Assembly: GCA_030490835.1 (NCBI GenBank)
Contig: CM059975.1
Span: forward strand, 54,613,174-54,677,173
Direction: 5' to 3'
Source: Annona cherimola
Taxonomy: Eukaryota; Streptophyta; Magnoliopsida; Magnoliales; Annonaceae
DNA: 64,000 bases
Shown here piece after piece: positions 1 to 11,584 of this stretch (the first letter of the stretch is position 1; each line of letters begins with the position of its first letter). The notes under the pieces were generated by a model. The model searched no databases. It was not told the origin of the DNA and saw only the letters and a list, made by a program, of their open reading frames with translations. A program made the position numbers and the translations under genes.

Positions 1-1357
1 CACTTTTCATAATAAAAGGTGTGAATTTGTTATAAAAATATATGAAATTTTGTGACTTATCATACCACTCGCACATCCTGAATAGTCAAAATTATTTTTA
101 TGATATAATTTGATCCTAATCTCAGATTTGGACAATCCAGTAGTCAATTTTTATATTTTTAGATAATCTAATTCTAGACAAATGAGATTTGTCGTTAGAG
201 GGCATAATGATATGGTTTTCGTGGGTAGTCCTATGTCAAGTGATCAATCATTAGCTTGTGGCTCACCTAAGATAAAATTGTTCAAGTTTTTCTTTTTCAC
301 TTGGTAGATGAGTTGAATCAGCTAGATTTTGAATAATTAGAAGAGTATATAGACTTATTGCATTTGAGATAATAGAAATGCACTATATACTCACTTTATA
401 TTTTATTTTTTACTTACTAAGTTTTACTCACTTTTAATGTTTTAATTATCCCACAAATAACGCGACAGCTGGATTGTGATGGCTTTATTTAGAAGTTTAT
501 GGAGTGTGAATCTTATTTAATATTTATTTTGAATTTAAACTTAATTATGGGTTGTAATAAGTTGTAATAACATTAACCAACATTGGATTATTTTGATTTA
601 TTATTTTAACAATAGTTATTCTATTATTCTTCTCTTTATGCTCATGACATGATTTAAGCTTAGCCCAACATATGATGGATTTGGGAGATAACCTCCAAGC
701 CTAAATCTAGTGCACAAATTTTTTTTTTAAGTTTGGGGTATTATATTAACAAAGTAGCTATTGGAAATTTTTCTTTAAAAAAGAAGTTAAACTCCCCATG
801 CGTCGCTAGCTGTGGTAGTCGCGCATTGGCAAGACTCGCCCATACTTAGCTCACCAACAAACTCGCCCATGCAAACAACTAGGATGGAAATGCAGAGTAA
901 GGAGTTGCCATTGATGCCATCACTTCGATTTGTGATGCCAAATCTAAGATGGCTTCTGTCAGAGTGAATGAAGATAAGCAGTGGGCAGATGGACAAATGG
1001 TAGGATCTTCATTTTGGGTAAGTCAGATGGTTACAATAGCAGTAAGGAGGGGTATTGTATGGTAATGCAAATGGGAACATTAGCTATAAGAGGGACGAGC
1101 AAAGCTTTTGTGGTTTTTGCTGGTTTCTCACAAGATCTAGTTGAGTCGCTGTCAATAATCTCATTGGTGTAAATCACAACATTGTTGTAGCCTGGGAAGG
1201 ACTTGGCTGGGGAAATGCATTTTAGCAATGGTGCTTTGCTTTGCTAGTGCAATCAAATTCATGCTCCTAGGCCCCCAATTTGTACAATTTATGTTATCTC
1301 CATAATATTATAACATTGCCCATCATTCACGTAAACGACGTCTTAAAAAGATGCTTT
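1..1357. other. Unclassified non-genic DNA
   Basis: AT-rich stretch with no convincing gene. About 780-1260 is richer in GC and has short open frames on both strands, none with a motif I recognise; it could be a decayed host or transposon fragment. It ends where the LTR at 1358 begins with TG after the target-site bases gcttt. Confidence 0.5.
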
Positions 1358-1516
1358 TGTAACGCCCCATTCCTAGAAATACTCAATAACTAGTCAATGG
1401 GTACTACACAACCTAAGAAAAATTCGACAGCATCTCCCCATAATATACAAGGGGTAATATGGAATACATGACCTGATATTCATAAACATTTCAATTTGTA
1501 ACATTTAATTCTATAT
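1358..1516 (-). repeat. 3' LTR remnant
   Basis: About 159 bp nearly identical to 3273-3431, with a handful of differences by eye. Similarity stops abruptly at about 1516, where decayed coding sequence begins. This is the junction of the deletion that removed pol and most of the 3' LTR. Confidence 0.85.
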
Positions 1517-1524
1517 GCATCCAC

Positions 1525-3050
1525 TAACAAGAAGGTTACTTGTGACTACGTTCTCTGCAGCTTGTGCCTCTTGTGCATTTGCAGCTTAAACCACTGCCAT
1601 TACTTGTGGTCTTCTATCGACCTGAGGACGAGTCTGCTAAGGATAGGGTCCTCTCTTAACCTGTGTCCCACCAGGAGGAATATTATGAGCTGGTAATTGC
1701 TGTTGTACTCGAGCTGCCCCTACTCCTCCTCCACCTAAGAGCATAGGGCTTGTGCCCTTGTTGACGACAGTAGAAGCAAACAATTTGTCATCCCGCCCTC
1801 TGTCTTTGAACTTGTGGCTGCTGTGGTTGTTGCTCTCTAACTTGAGATTGTGTTTGTCCCCTTGTCTGCTCTTCCCCTTGACCTACTAATTGTGGGCATG
1901 TTGCTTTTCTATGACCCAACTGACCACATTGGAAACAAGCTGACTTAAATGTAAAAGTTCCACCCTCAGCAGTTTTCTGCCTCTTATGTCCTTGTGCCTC
2001 TCCTCTTGGCCCTTTTCTCTTTTCCTTAATCCTCTCTTGCTCTTCTTCTTCCCGCTCTATCATGCGGGCTCGATCAAGTATTTCACCATAATCACGTAAC
2101 ATGAAAGGCGTCAATCCCCTTCGAATAGAGAATTTTAGTCCCTCTTGAAATTTACGTGCTCTTTCTTGCGAATTGGTTCTTATCCATGAGTCAAATCTAG
2201 AAAGAGACCGAAATTTAGCATCATATTATTCCACGGTCATTTTCCCTTGTACCAAGTACATAAATTCTGATGCTCGACGTGTCTTTTCACTATCAGGCAC
2301 ATAGTGGGCAAGAAATCTTTCCAAGAATTCAACCCATCGTAATCTTCCTCCCTCATCTGGTAACACAGCTTTCTCGGCATCCCACCACTGTTCTGCATCC
2401 CCCTCCATCACATAAAGAGCATACTTGACTTTTTGTTCTTCTGTGCATTCCATATAGCTAAAAATCTTTTCCATTTTCGCCACCCATCGATCCACAATTA
2501 AGTAATCTCTTTCCCTTTGAAAAATAGGAGGCTTCATCTCCTGGAATGCTTTGATGTCTAACTTCTCCTCTTGAGGCCTTCTTTCTTCTTTCTCTTGCGT
2601 CCTTACTCTCATCCTTGGACCCGTTCGGTTTGTGTCACCTAAAATCTTTTGTTGTCCTCTTTGAGTGTCTAAGCTTGCCGCCATTCTGTCCATCTGCACT
2701 TGCATAAAATCTTAAAAATTCTGCATCATACCTTTCATCATTCCCATCATAGCCTCCATGCCTTCTTGTGCCCCAGTATTCACCTCTGGTCCTATAGGAA
2801 TTTTGCCACCACTTGTTCCTACTCCACCTTGACTGTTAATCCCATGATAACCCCCACTAGGATTCTCCCAGCATTCATCGTCATCTGTGTTCTCCTCATC
2901 TTCTTGAAGTGGAGACCTCTCCCGTGCAACTTGCTCTTGTTATTGGCCTTGAATAGCAAGTGACATTTCATGAGGTGGGACTATCGTTTCACTTGGTCCA
3001 CCCTCTTCCATAATGCCCTTTCCCTTATTAAGTCTTGTCCTTAGTGCCAT
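1525..3050 (-). pseudogene. gag: Gypsy gag, broken
   Basis: Reads from an ATG at 3050 (MALRTRLNKGKGIM...). The central part at 2226-2705 resembles the retrotransposon gag capsid domain, with the tryptophan pair in EGDAEQWWDAEK. A CCHC zinc knuckle (CFQCGQLGHRKATC) lies near 1920, and a second, imperfect knuckle (CFYCRQQGHKPYAL, final Cys absent) near 1770. Stops lie at about 2942, 2714, 2226 and 1788. The frame ends in a segment like the Ala/Glu-rich gag-protease linker, and protease itself is absent. Gag would form the cytoplasmic particle that packages element RNA; this copy cannot make it. Confidence 0.85.
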
Positions 3051-3255
3051 CCTCTGTGCAACATCCATAAACAATTAAGATTAAGCAACATAAGCTTGAC
3101 CAATGTACACTAACTAATCAACCAAAGATATTCCAAATTCCATCTCAATAACCTAGACTAGCATTTCTAACAATATACTACGAACTTAACATATTGTACT
3201 AGATACTCGCCTAATCTCTTTCCTTCACTAACTCAACAATTTAGAACATTCTCAT

Positions 3256-3267
3256 GCTCTGATACCA
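3256..3267 (-). other. Primer-binding site, tRNA-Met type
   Basis: On the minus strand the sequence is TGGTATCAGAGC, the standard plant primer-binding site matching the 3' end of initiator tRNA-Met. It sits 5 nt inside the LTR end at 3273, fixing both the LTR boundary and the orientation of the element. Confidence 0.92.
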
Positions 3268-3272
3268 CTTTC

Positions 3273-4999
3273 TGTAACGCCCCATTCCTAGAAATACTCA
3301 ATAACTAATCAACGGGTACTACACAACCTAAGAAAAATTCGGCAGCATCTCCCCATAATATACAAGGGGTAATATGGAATACATGACCTGATATTCATAA
3401 ACATTTCAATTTGTAATATTCAATTCTATATTTATATACTTGCATCATCATATAATAAGGACATTCATATAGAAGGAAAATCATTGAATGTTACCCATAC
3501 ACATCAAGCAAACCTAATGACTATGCATATGTGCATCCACAAAGATTATAATCCAATCCGAAATACCAAATACAGTATGTTTGTCAAAGTAAATCCGTCT
3601 CAATAATCATCTACATATACAAATATCAAAAGAGCATAAATTTTAAAAGAACTGAAATTAAAGATATAGTGCTATGGTCTCCCAGATGTGATCTTCAACT
3701 TGTCCCATCTTGAAGTTCCCCACCTGGCCTGTGATCTAAAGGCAAAATAACAAACGATATGAGTCTAAATATACTCAGCAAGTCGATAGTGGTTAGCACA
3801 AAGTGAAAATAAGTAAATTCTGGATGCACATGTTGTGTTCATGATAAGACATAAGGGTCCAAACACCCACTCCCAAGATCGTATGCATAAAACCACATAT
3901 AAATAGAAGAACACAAACAATCCTCTACTCATGTCTATAAAGGGCCATGAACAATCCTCTCCTCATGGTAATCAGGGCCATGAACAACCCTTTACAACCA
4001 ATCATTTTAAACAACACATTATACATAACAGACAAGGATAAATGCCACAAACCACACATACAACATCGGCAAGGTTTACTTTAAATTCAACACACAAAAC
4101 CGTCATACAAGCATTTTACCAAACACATGATAGGAGCAAAATAAGGGAACCCTCAATTCATACTCTCATTTGAGCTGAATTGATTAACAACATATTTAAG
4201 AATACAGAAACTGTTAACAAATCCTTTACTTCATAGAAATCGCACATTCATAGCAAATTCTCCATTAACCCTGCTTACCCTAACTGTTACAAACCCTATG
4301 CCCCATACCACAAAATTATTCGATACTACACACTCCCACCAGTCTCACATCACGTTTAGCATAAAATTTCATCACTAAATTAAGAAGGGGCGACATCTAC
4401 TTACCTGGATCGTAATTTCTCCCAAAAATAGTGACCCTAACTTGGATCGCAGAGATTCAGAGCTTCCTCAATTGGAGTTGACGATCTTCAAAGCAGTCGG
4501 TAGAGCTTTCTTGAAGGAATCTATGGCTAGACCGAATGGAATGGTAGGGAAAGAAGAGAAGAAGCAGAGAACGTGAAGAGAAGAAGAGGAAAAGATAGCT
4601 GGGTGCGGGATGAAAATAAACCCTAGCGCGCGGGCTTCCCTTATTACTGAACCCCCATCGGGTCGGGTCAAAGCATGGGTCGGGTCTAATTGCAATAAGT
4701 AATTTACTCTCCCACTCCTACGACTTAATAATTAAAAATTTTTCCGAGGGCGCTGCCTCCTTCACCCCCGCAATAGTCATAGTGCTGAACAATGGAACGC
4801 TGATCATACACCTTTTAATTTATACTTAATATGCTAAGATCATAATACATGCACGTATGCACTTTACATCCCCTAGATGTCATGTCCATATATGTTATGT
4901 ATCCATTAACATCATAAATTCCTACTAGCATGTTCATAAGTTACCTCATAAATAGAGAAGGGTTATAATCAAAATAAAATAAAATACCTGGTCCTCACA
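3273..4999 (-). repeat. Complete 5' LTR, 1727 bp
   Basis: Begins TGTGAGGACCAGG and ends GGGGCGTTACA when read on the minus strand, so it has TG...CA ends. Its inner edge abuts the primer-binding site and its outer edge the target duplication acttt. A more GC-rich part near 4420-4680 has an open frame of 75 codons with no recognisable motif; I take it as LTR sequence rather than a gene. Confidence 0.88.
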
Positions 5000-5004
5000 A
5001 CTTT

Positions 5005-5320
5005 ATCTATAACTTATCCTAACACGCATGAGTCTTGAATTGCCCCATTATACATAGTGGCTCAATTTTAATTAATGTGGCAAAAAATGCCTCAAATTGG
5101 GGTATCTTTAATAATTAATGTATAAAGATTCTTTTGATAATGAAATTAAAATTCAACCCAACCACATGAATATTTAAAAGTATTTATTTGATTAAGAAAC
5201 TAAATCCATTTATTTAAAAATTCGAAAGACCACCATACTTAAAGTGTATAATAAAAATTTTTATTCATATATAAATTTTGGAGCTGTATTTGCAATGTCT
5301 AAATTACGTTAATAAATCAA
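5005..5320. other. Spacer between two elements
   Basis: About 300 bp of AT-rich DNA between the gypsy 5' LTR and the next copia LTR. No open frame or repeat is recognised. Confidence 0.5.
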
Positions 5321-7671
5321 TGGAAAATCAAGCACAATTCATATTTTGATGATAAACAATCCAAATTTGAGAATTTAAATGTACTAACAAGTGTGTTGAA
5401 ATGTTTTAAGTTGGAAATTTTCAAATGTAAGTCACGACAGATCAAGATGTAGAGTCACGTCGACTCAATCATCGACTTAGGTCAACTTGATACCAAAGTC
5501 GACTCCAAGATTAACTTCAACAGAATTTTTTTGATAATGCTGAAATTGTGGACACGTGAGCAAGCGAAGTTGCAACTGAAGTTAACTTTGAATGCGACTT
5601 AGGTCAAGTTGCAATCCAAGTTGACTCAGCATGCAACTTAGATGGTCCTCAGGCTTTCAATGAAGAATCTATAAAAGTCAAGTCACATCCCAAGTTGACT
5701 CTTATGTGTGACTTAGGTGAAGTTCTAGATGAAGTCGACTCAAGTACATGACTTGAGCAAAACAAGTGCAGGCAATTTTAAAGTTCCAAGCATACAATAG
5801 GTACTAAAGTTGCACACCCAAGTCGACCCTATACGCAACTTAGGTCAAGTCTCAAACAAAGTCCGCCCAATATAGACTTGGACATCAAAGGAACTCAAAA
5901 CTTATAGAAATAAGCTCGAAAGTCATTAAATGGAATTCATGCTACACATATGTTGTTAAACCAAAGACAAATTCCATGAATTAAAGATCAAGTTACAGAT
6001 GGTTTGATATCCAATTATACGCCACAAGATAGAAAAAAGTATATTTCAAGTTTGAAGTATATTGAGTCAAAGAAAGTTGAAACATGAAGATTTTAGAGCA
6101 TAAATGTGAAAGCAGTCAATTTATGAAGATTTCAAATTCGAAAAAGTACAATGTCCAGTGCAGTCGCAACCCAAGTTGACTTCACTTGCGACTTGGGTCA
6201 AGTCCCGGACCAAGTCGACTCCTACATGGAACTTAGAGCTGAAAATAAGGAGAAAACTCTGGGGAACGAAGTGCAAAAAATTAAAGTCACAACTGAAGTA
6301 GACATTAGCCTATAACTTAGTTGAAGTTACACCCGAAGTCAACTCCGGGTGCAACTTGGATTGCAATGGTAGAAAACATTTGACGTTGGTGCATTTAATG
6401 TGCTCCACCTTCTAAAGTTGCACAACCAAGTCGACCCTATACGCAACTTGGGTCAAGTCTCAAACCAAGTCCGCCCAATATAGACTTGGACATCAAAGGA
6501 ACTCAAAACTTATAGAAATAATCTCGAAAGTCATTAAATGGAATTCAAGCTACACATATGTTGTTAAACCAAAGACAAATGCCATGAATTGAAGATCAAG
6601 CTACAGATGGTTTGATATCCAATTATACGCCACAAGATAGAAAAAAGTATATTTCAAGTTTGAAGTATATTGAGTCAAAGAAAGTTGAAACATGAAGATT
6701 TTAGAGCATAAATGTGAAAGCAGTCAATTTATGAAGATTTCAAGTTCGAAAAAGTACAATGTCAAGTGTAGTTGCAACCCAAGTTGACTTCACTTGCGAC
6801 TTGGGTCAAGTCTCGGACCAAGTCGACTCCTACATGGAACTTAGAGATGAAAATAAGGAGAAAAATCTCGGGAAGGAAGTGCAAAAAATTAAAGTCACAA
6901 CTAAAGTAGACATTAGCCTATAACATAGGTGAAGTTACACTTGAAGTCAACTCCGGGTGCAACTTGGATTGCAACGGTAGAAAACATTTGACGTTGGTGC
7001 ATTTAATGTGCTCCACCTTCCATTCAAAATAACCTCTCATCTGTTTAAAGCATGATAAGGAGAGTTATGAGAGTCAGCTGGAGCAGTCATGGAGCTTTCA
7101 TCTTCCTCTTTCAAGTAGTCAAGTATACATTAATTGCTCTATTGAGAAGAACTCCATTACTTACTGCAAGAGCCGTAATGGTTTAACATTTTTAAGCTTC
7201 CAAGAGTTCTCTAGTTGTTGAATCTTCTTTGTACAATTTGTAACATGTATCTCTTCTTTGTTATTTAATCTTTTGTATTGCTACTTGGCTTAGTGTTGGA
7301 GACCAAGGCCAAGTAAAACAAGTAATGTAGGTTAGAGTGTGACTCATCGTCTACTTATGTTGAGATTGTAAAGGCCTCTTAGAGTTATAATCTAGAAGAG
7401 AGCAAAAGCTCTAAGTGTATCTCTATTTGATATAGTGGAACCCAAAACAAAAGGGTATGTTCTTGGAAGAACGGAGTAAGGAGGGTTGTCCCGAACCACT
7501 ATAATTTCTTATGTTTGCTATTAGTCATTTTACTTTGCTCTATTACTCTCCAAAGTTTCATTCAAGGGAATACAGTCTACCAGAGGTTAAGTTTTTATAT
7601 ATCAAAAGAATTAAAAAAAAAAACAATTCACCCCTCCCCTCTATGGTTTTGTTACAAACTCAGGATCAACA
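5321..7671 (+). repeat. Copia 5' LTR with duplicated U3
   Basis: Starts near 5321 (TGGAAAATCAAGC, matching the reverse of the LTR end at 27111) and ends GGATCAACA at 7671, next to the primer site. It is longer than the relative at 25431-27111 (1681 bp), largely because of a duplicated U3 block. Motifs of the GTCGAC type and their decayed forms GTTGAC and GTCAAC recur between about 5430 and 6960. The sequence after about 7060 aligns in reverse with 25431-26000. Confidence 0.8.
5811..7018 (+). repeat. Two 604-bp tandem copies in copia U3
   Basis: The block starting aagttgcacacccaag at about 5811 recurs at about 6415 in the same order to about 7018, with only scattered differences (604-bp period). 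Each copy carries several GTCGAC-type motifs. It enlarges the upstream part of the LTR. Confidence 0.85.
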
Positions 7672-7672
7672 A

Positions 7673-7684
7673 GTAGTATCAGAG
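7673..7684 (+). other. Degenerate primer-binding site
   Basis: GTAGTATCAGAG, one or two changes from the tRNA-Met type site, immediately after the LTR end. It matches the position of the intact site at 25417-25428 in the related copia element. Confidence 0.8.
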
Positions 7685-7720
7685 TAGGACTATGAATTTT
7701 AGCAAAGTGATCTAGTCTTA

Positions 7721-7795
7721 ATGGCATCTCAATCAACTTCCACGCTGCATTTGCTGAGGGTTAATTTTCACAAGACCATTGCTTTTTATGGTAGT
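7721..7795 (+). pseudogene. gag: First codons of copia gag
   Basis: ATG at 7721 followed by MASQSTSTLHLL..., matching the MTSQSTSVPAFAEG start of the copia gag at 25382. A frame slip appears after about eight codons. The frame is cut at 7795 by insertion of the gypsy derivative and resumes at 14638. Confidence 0.8.
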
Positions 7796-10700
7796 TGTGG
7801 AACCCCGATCTTTGAGACGTGTACAAAACCCTAGGGTTGTAAACCCTAGGTAATATATTTGAGAAATATATATTGATGGATATGAAATATATGGAAATGA
7901 AGGTTAAAATAATTATGCATGAAATTCGGATGAATAGTGTACGTGAATAGTGAAACGTGAATAGTAAATGTGGGATTAAGGAATATATTAAGTTAATCAC
8001 TTTGGATTAACTTAATCATAAAAGACAAAAAAGGAAGCTTCCCACAAAAGGACAAAATAGCCACTTTTGGAATTTTTTATTATTTTCGGATTTTTAATTG
8101 ATTTTTGGAAGAAAATGAAGAAAAATTCATATCTTGCAATCCGGACATCGGATTGAGATGAAATTTTTTATGGGTGGCTAAGATGTGATGATGGACATGA
8201 TGAATGGTCCAAGATGTGATGAAAATCACAAATCAAGGGTCAAGATTCAACGTCATTTGAAAATGAAAAAGTAGCTTTACTTTTTCATTAATGAGAATTG
8301 ACTTTTGATTAATTTTAATTAATTAAAGAGATGAGTAATTAATGAAAAGCTGCTGGAGCTTGGACTTTTGGGACCAAATCCAATGGCCCAAAATCAATCT
8401 TATCAAAAATCAACGGTTGAGATGAATTAGCTTTAAAATAATTGATTTTAATAAATAAAAAATCATAAATAAATAGGGGCTATCTAGGGGGCAGGAGCTG
8501 CTGATTAGGGTGGCTGCACAAGGCTCAAAATATTGCATGGGATTTGGGAAAAAATATTTAGAATTAAATACCTCAAGCAAGGGGGTAAATTCCAATTTGA
8601 TGAAAAATCAAAAACTATAAATAGGGGAGCATGGTGAACGACCAAGGCACACCCATTCCAGCTCCTTTGAGCATTTACAACCCCCAAAACACGTTTTGGC
8701 CATAAAGAGAGAAGGAGAGAAGGAAGGAGAGAGAAAATGGGAAGGAAATGAGGAGTTCTCCACTTCGGGTAAGCAATTTCTTCTCAAATTTCTTTTGAAT
8801 GTTAAGTAGGATAAAATCATGCTTAGATAATGCCTAAGCATGATAAAATAAGTAAATTTATAATGCTTAATTAGAATTATGCCGAAACATCGAAAATTTG
8901 GAGCAAAGATGGAGCATTCGGGAAGATAGCATATGATATGTGGAAATAATGCTCCAAATTTGATAAATGATGATTTTGGATGTATGATTATGATAAATAT
9001 GATGTTGGAATGATGATATATTAATTTCATGATTTTTGGAATTAAGGATTATGCTTAAGTGAATTTATGTTGATTTTTAGTATATGGAGAAAATGATTTT
9101 TTTGGCCAAGTAAATGATGATAAATTCAAAATGTATGAAATGTCCTATGATATACTAGGCATAAGGTATGTCATGATATTTTTTATTTTTGGAAAAAATA
9201 TCAATTTTTGGAACCCATGAACAGAAACCACGTCTCTGTGAACTATAACCTCGGATGAACAGTACGTGAACAGTAATTGCTACAGTGCCATGAACAGTAA
9301 TTATGAACACCAAACAGCGTGATTTGGGGAAAAAATTGAGATTTATTTTTATATTTTATGAAGATATATGGATGGAATTTTTAAAGGATTTATGGATAAA
9401 AATCCATATAAATGAGTAATGACTAAGTATCTTTATACGATTAACCTCTATGGGAATGAGGTAATGAAAGGTTATAAAGCAAGCATGGAAAGTAAACATA
9501 GAATGGATGGATAAAATATCCATTTTCCTTGTATAGGAAAAAAAGGAAAGGAAAAGGTGGAGGACACGAACTGAGGAGGTAAGCAAGCACAACTTTGAAA
9601 ATATGTTTTATTCTGAAGTATTTATGAAATGTGTTTAAGGGTGTGCATTCCTATAATGTTTTGAAATGATGAATGTTTATGAATTTTTATGAAAAGTCAT
9701 GCCGGCATATTGATATCATGTGATGTTCATGGACATGTGCACATGTATGATGTATAAGGAAGAGGCTTTGGTGAAGGTAGAAAGCGGATCAGAGAGTCCC
9801 CCTTCATTATTGCCGAGTCGTATGGGCTGTGTGCCGACGGCGTCCTCCCCAGAGGTGGAGGCAAAGGAATGTTATGTTTGAATGAATGCATTGCATTTTC
9901 ATACATGGATTGAAAAGGAAAGCATGGATTTGAAATTATGTTTTTAAGGGATGGTGCAAATAATTCTCTACATGAGAATGACAAGTTACCTGGTGTAAGA
10001 GGTATATAACGCTGGGGAAATCAAAAGTCATGCATGTAGGAACCATGTAGGCGTCAAGAGGAAGAGAGGTTCCTCTTAATGAGGCCAAGTCGGAGACAGC
10101 CGGCGTATTGGACCATGTTATGTGAGATGTTCCCTGAGCTAGCGTACCCGCACACGAAGGTTTATGTCAGGAGTGGAAAGGAAGCATTTGCACATCCAAT
10201 GTTTATGAAAAGGTTTCTATTCCATTGATAGTTGATCATTTGCTAAGTGTCTCCTATCAAATGGAGAGAAATGCATTTACAAATGGTTTACATGAAAGGC
10301 TTTTATGAATGGTTTATGAAAGGTTTCCAAAAATGGTTTACGAAAAGGTTTCTATTCCGTTGGTAGTTGATCACTTGATAAGTGTCTTCTATCGAATGGA
10401 GAGGAATGCATTTAAAATGAAAAATGCTTGCTTATTGAGTTTCGACTCATGTTTTGTTTTCCCAACCTCAGACAGGTGTAGGGAAAGCCAAGAGATGAAG
10501 GGCATGAGTTGCTAAAGGAAAAGAGGAATCTACAAAGGTTAGTAGATTTTTGTATGAATAGATTCCCTAATGGGATATGATGAAAAAGGACATAGGTTGT
10601 ATGAAATTATGAAGTTATGAATAATATGAGAAGTTGATGATTTATGATGATATGGATAAGTCAATTATGAATGATGATGAGCATATGTTTATGTGATGAA

Positions 10701-10848
10701 AGAAAAGAAAAAGAAAAAGAAAAAAAAATTGGATGAGATCCAATTAAGTACCCGCCGCGTGATCAGGGCAACAATCCTGATTCACACTTACCAATCGACA
10801 AGATCCCGGAGTAAGGACAAATGTGACGGCTCGGTTCGGGGCGCCACA
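7796..10848 (+). repeat. 5' LTR of the LARD, 3053 bp
   Basis: TG...CA bounded. A TATA box lies at 8616. A cluster of GAACAGT motifs lies at about 9218-9305, downstream of the TATA box, and a GAATAGT group near 7930, upstream of it. Open frames of up to 140 codons on the opposite strand recur unchanged in the 3' LTR, but are LTR sequence without recognisable domains. Confidence 0.93.
8616..8624 (+). promoter_or_regulatory. LTR TATA box
   Basis: TATAAATAG in a conserved setting, present at the same place in the 3' LTR (12405-12413) and in the related copies at 36439-36447 and 40406-40414. It probably sets the start of the element transcript. Confidence 0.7.
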
Positions 10849-10853
10849 GAAAT

Positions 10854-10865
10854 TGGTATCAAAGC
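10854..10865 (+). other. Primer-binding site of the LARD
   Basis: TGGTATCAAAGC, one base from the usual tRNA-Met type site TGGTATCAGAGC, 5 nt after the LTR end. Confidence 0.85.
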
Positions 10866-11570
10866 AAGGATTGGTAAATAGGCGGGAAAAGAAGAAAATA
10901 AATGATGATGAAAGGATAGGTCTGATATCACAGAGTGTGATACTAGAACAAGGATTGATAAATAGTTATGGAAAGAGAAAAATTATGGGTAATAGAAAAG
11001 GAATAATACCACAAAAGTTGGTATTAGAATATGAATTGATGGATAGGCAAAGATAATGTCTATATTTATGAAGCTATGATATTTTTATGATGAGATAAGA
11101 ATGGTATCATATCAAGGAATGGTAGATGAGTATAGAAGGAGCAAAACGAAAAGAAAGAAAAGGTATGATACCACGGGAAGTTATATCATAGCAATGATTG
11201 AGAAATGAATGTACATCATGATATAGAATTGTAATGTCATAGATTGAAGAAGAAAAGGAAATTGTTTGGAATTATTTTCCAAACTCAATACATTTAAAGA
11301 TAGGCAAGGAAGAGGAAGGAATTTCTTCCATACAAAATAGAAAGTTAGCAAAAGTCTCTTCTGACTTTTGAAAAAAAGATTAATGATGTTATGATGCAAA
11401 GATAATCTTTGCTATAAAATTAATTTTACACATATATGAGAGCAGTGGATACTGAGCTCTTTATTGGAGATGGTTGATGATTGATGACTAATGATTGATG
11501 ATTGATGAGATTAAAATTGCGCAGCAAAAGCGTGATGGAAAAAGACAGGTTTCGGGACGAAACCTAATGT

Positions 11571-11583
11571 AAGGGGGGAAGGA
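11571..11583 (+). other. Polypurine tract of the LARD
   Basis: AAGGGGGGAAGGA directly before the 3' LTR at 11585; primes plus-strand DNA synthesis in this element class. Confidence 0.88.
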
Positions 11584-11584
11584 T

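Larger units (their letters stand above)
1358..4999 (-). mobile_element. Internally deleted Ty3/gypsy element
   Basis: A minus-strand element reading right to left: 5' LTR (3273-4999), primer-binding site, gag, then a short 3' LTR remnant (1358-1516). Both LTR copies end in the same sequence (on the plus strand TGTAACGCCCC). Flanks are gcttt (1353-1357) and acttt (5000-5004), a 5-bp target duplication with one mismatch, so both outer ends are original. Everything from the start of protease through pol and most of the 3' LTR is missing, so the element is not autonomous. The gag type and tRNA-Met site fit a chromovirus-like gypsy element; the lineage is inferred. Confidence 0.85.
10849..11584 (+). 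repeat. LARD interior: about five 80-bp primer-site-like units
   Basis: Non-coding interior. Units beginning near 10844, 10925, 11005, about 11090 and 11166 share a pattern: (c/t)caca-like start, a GGTAT or GATAC core, an A-rich step, then GGATTGATAAATAG-like sequence. The first unit is the true LTR-end/primer-site junction; the others look like diverged copies of it. The remainder to 11584 is AT-rich and ends in the polypurine tract. Confidence 0.6.

Noticed and set aside
981..1228. Short overlapping frames on both strands near the left edge
   Set aside because: Neither has a recognisable domain or intron signals I could support, so no host gene is claimed.
8608..9030. 140-codon open frame, repeated almost unchanged at 12397-12819
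   Set aside because: It runs antisense inside the two LTRs of one young element, so conservation reflects recent duplication, not selection. No domain is visible.
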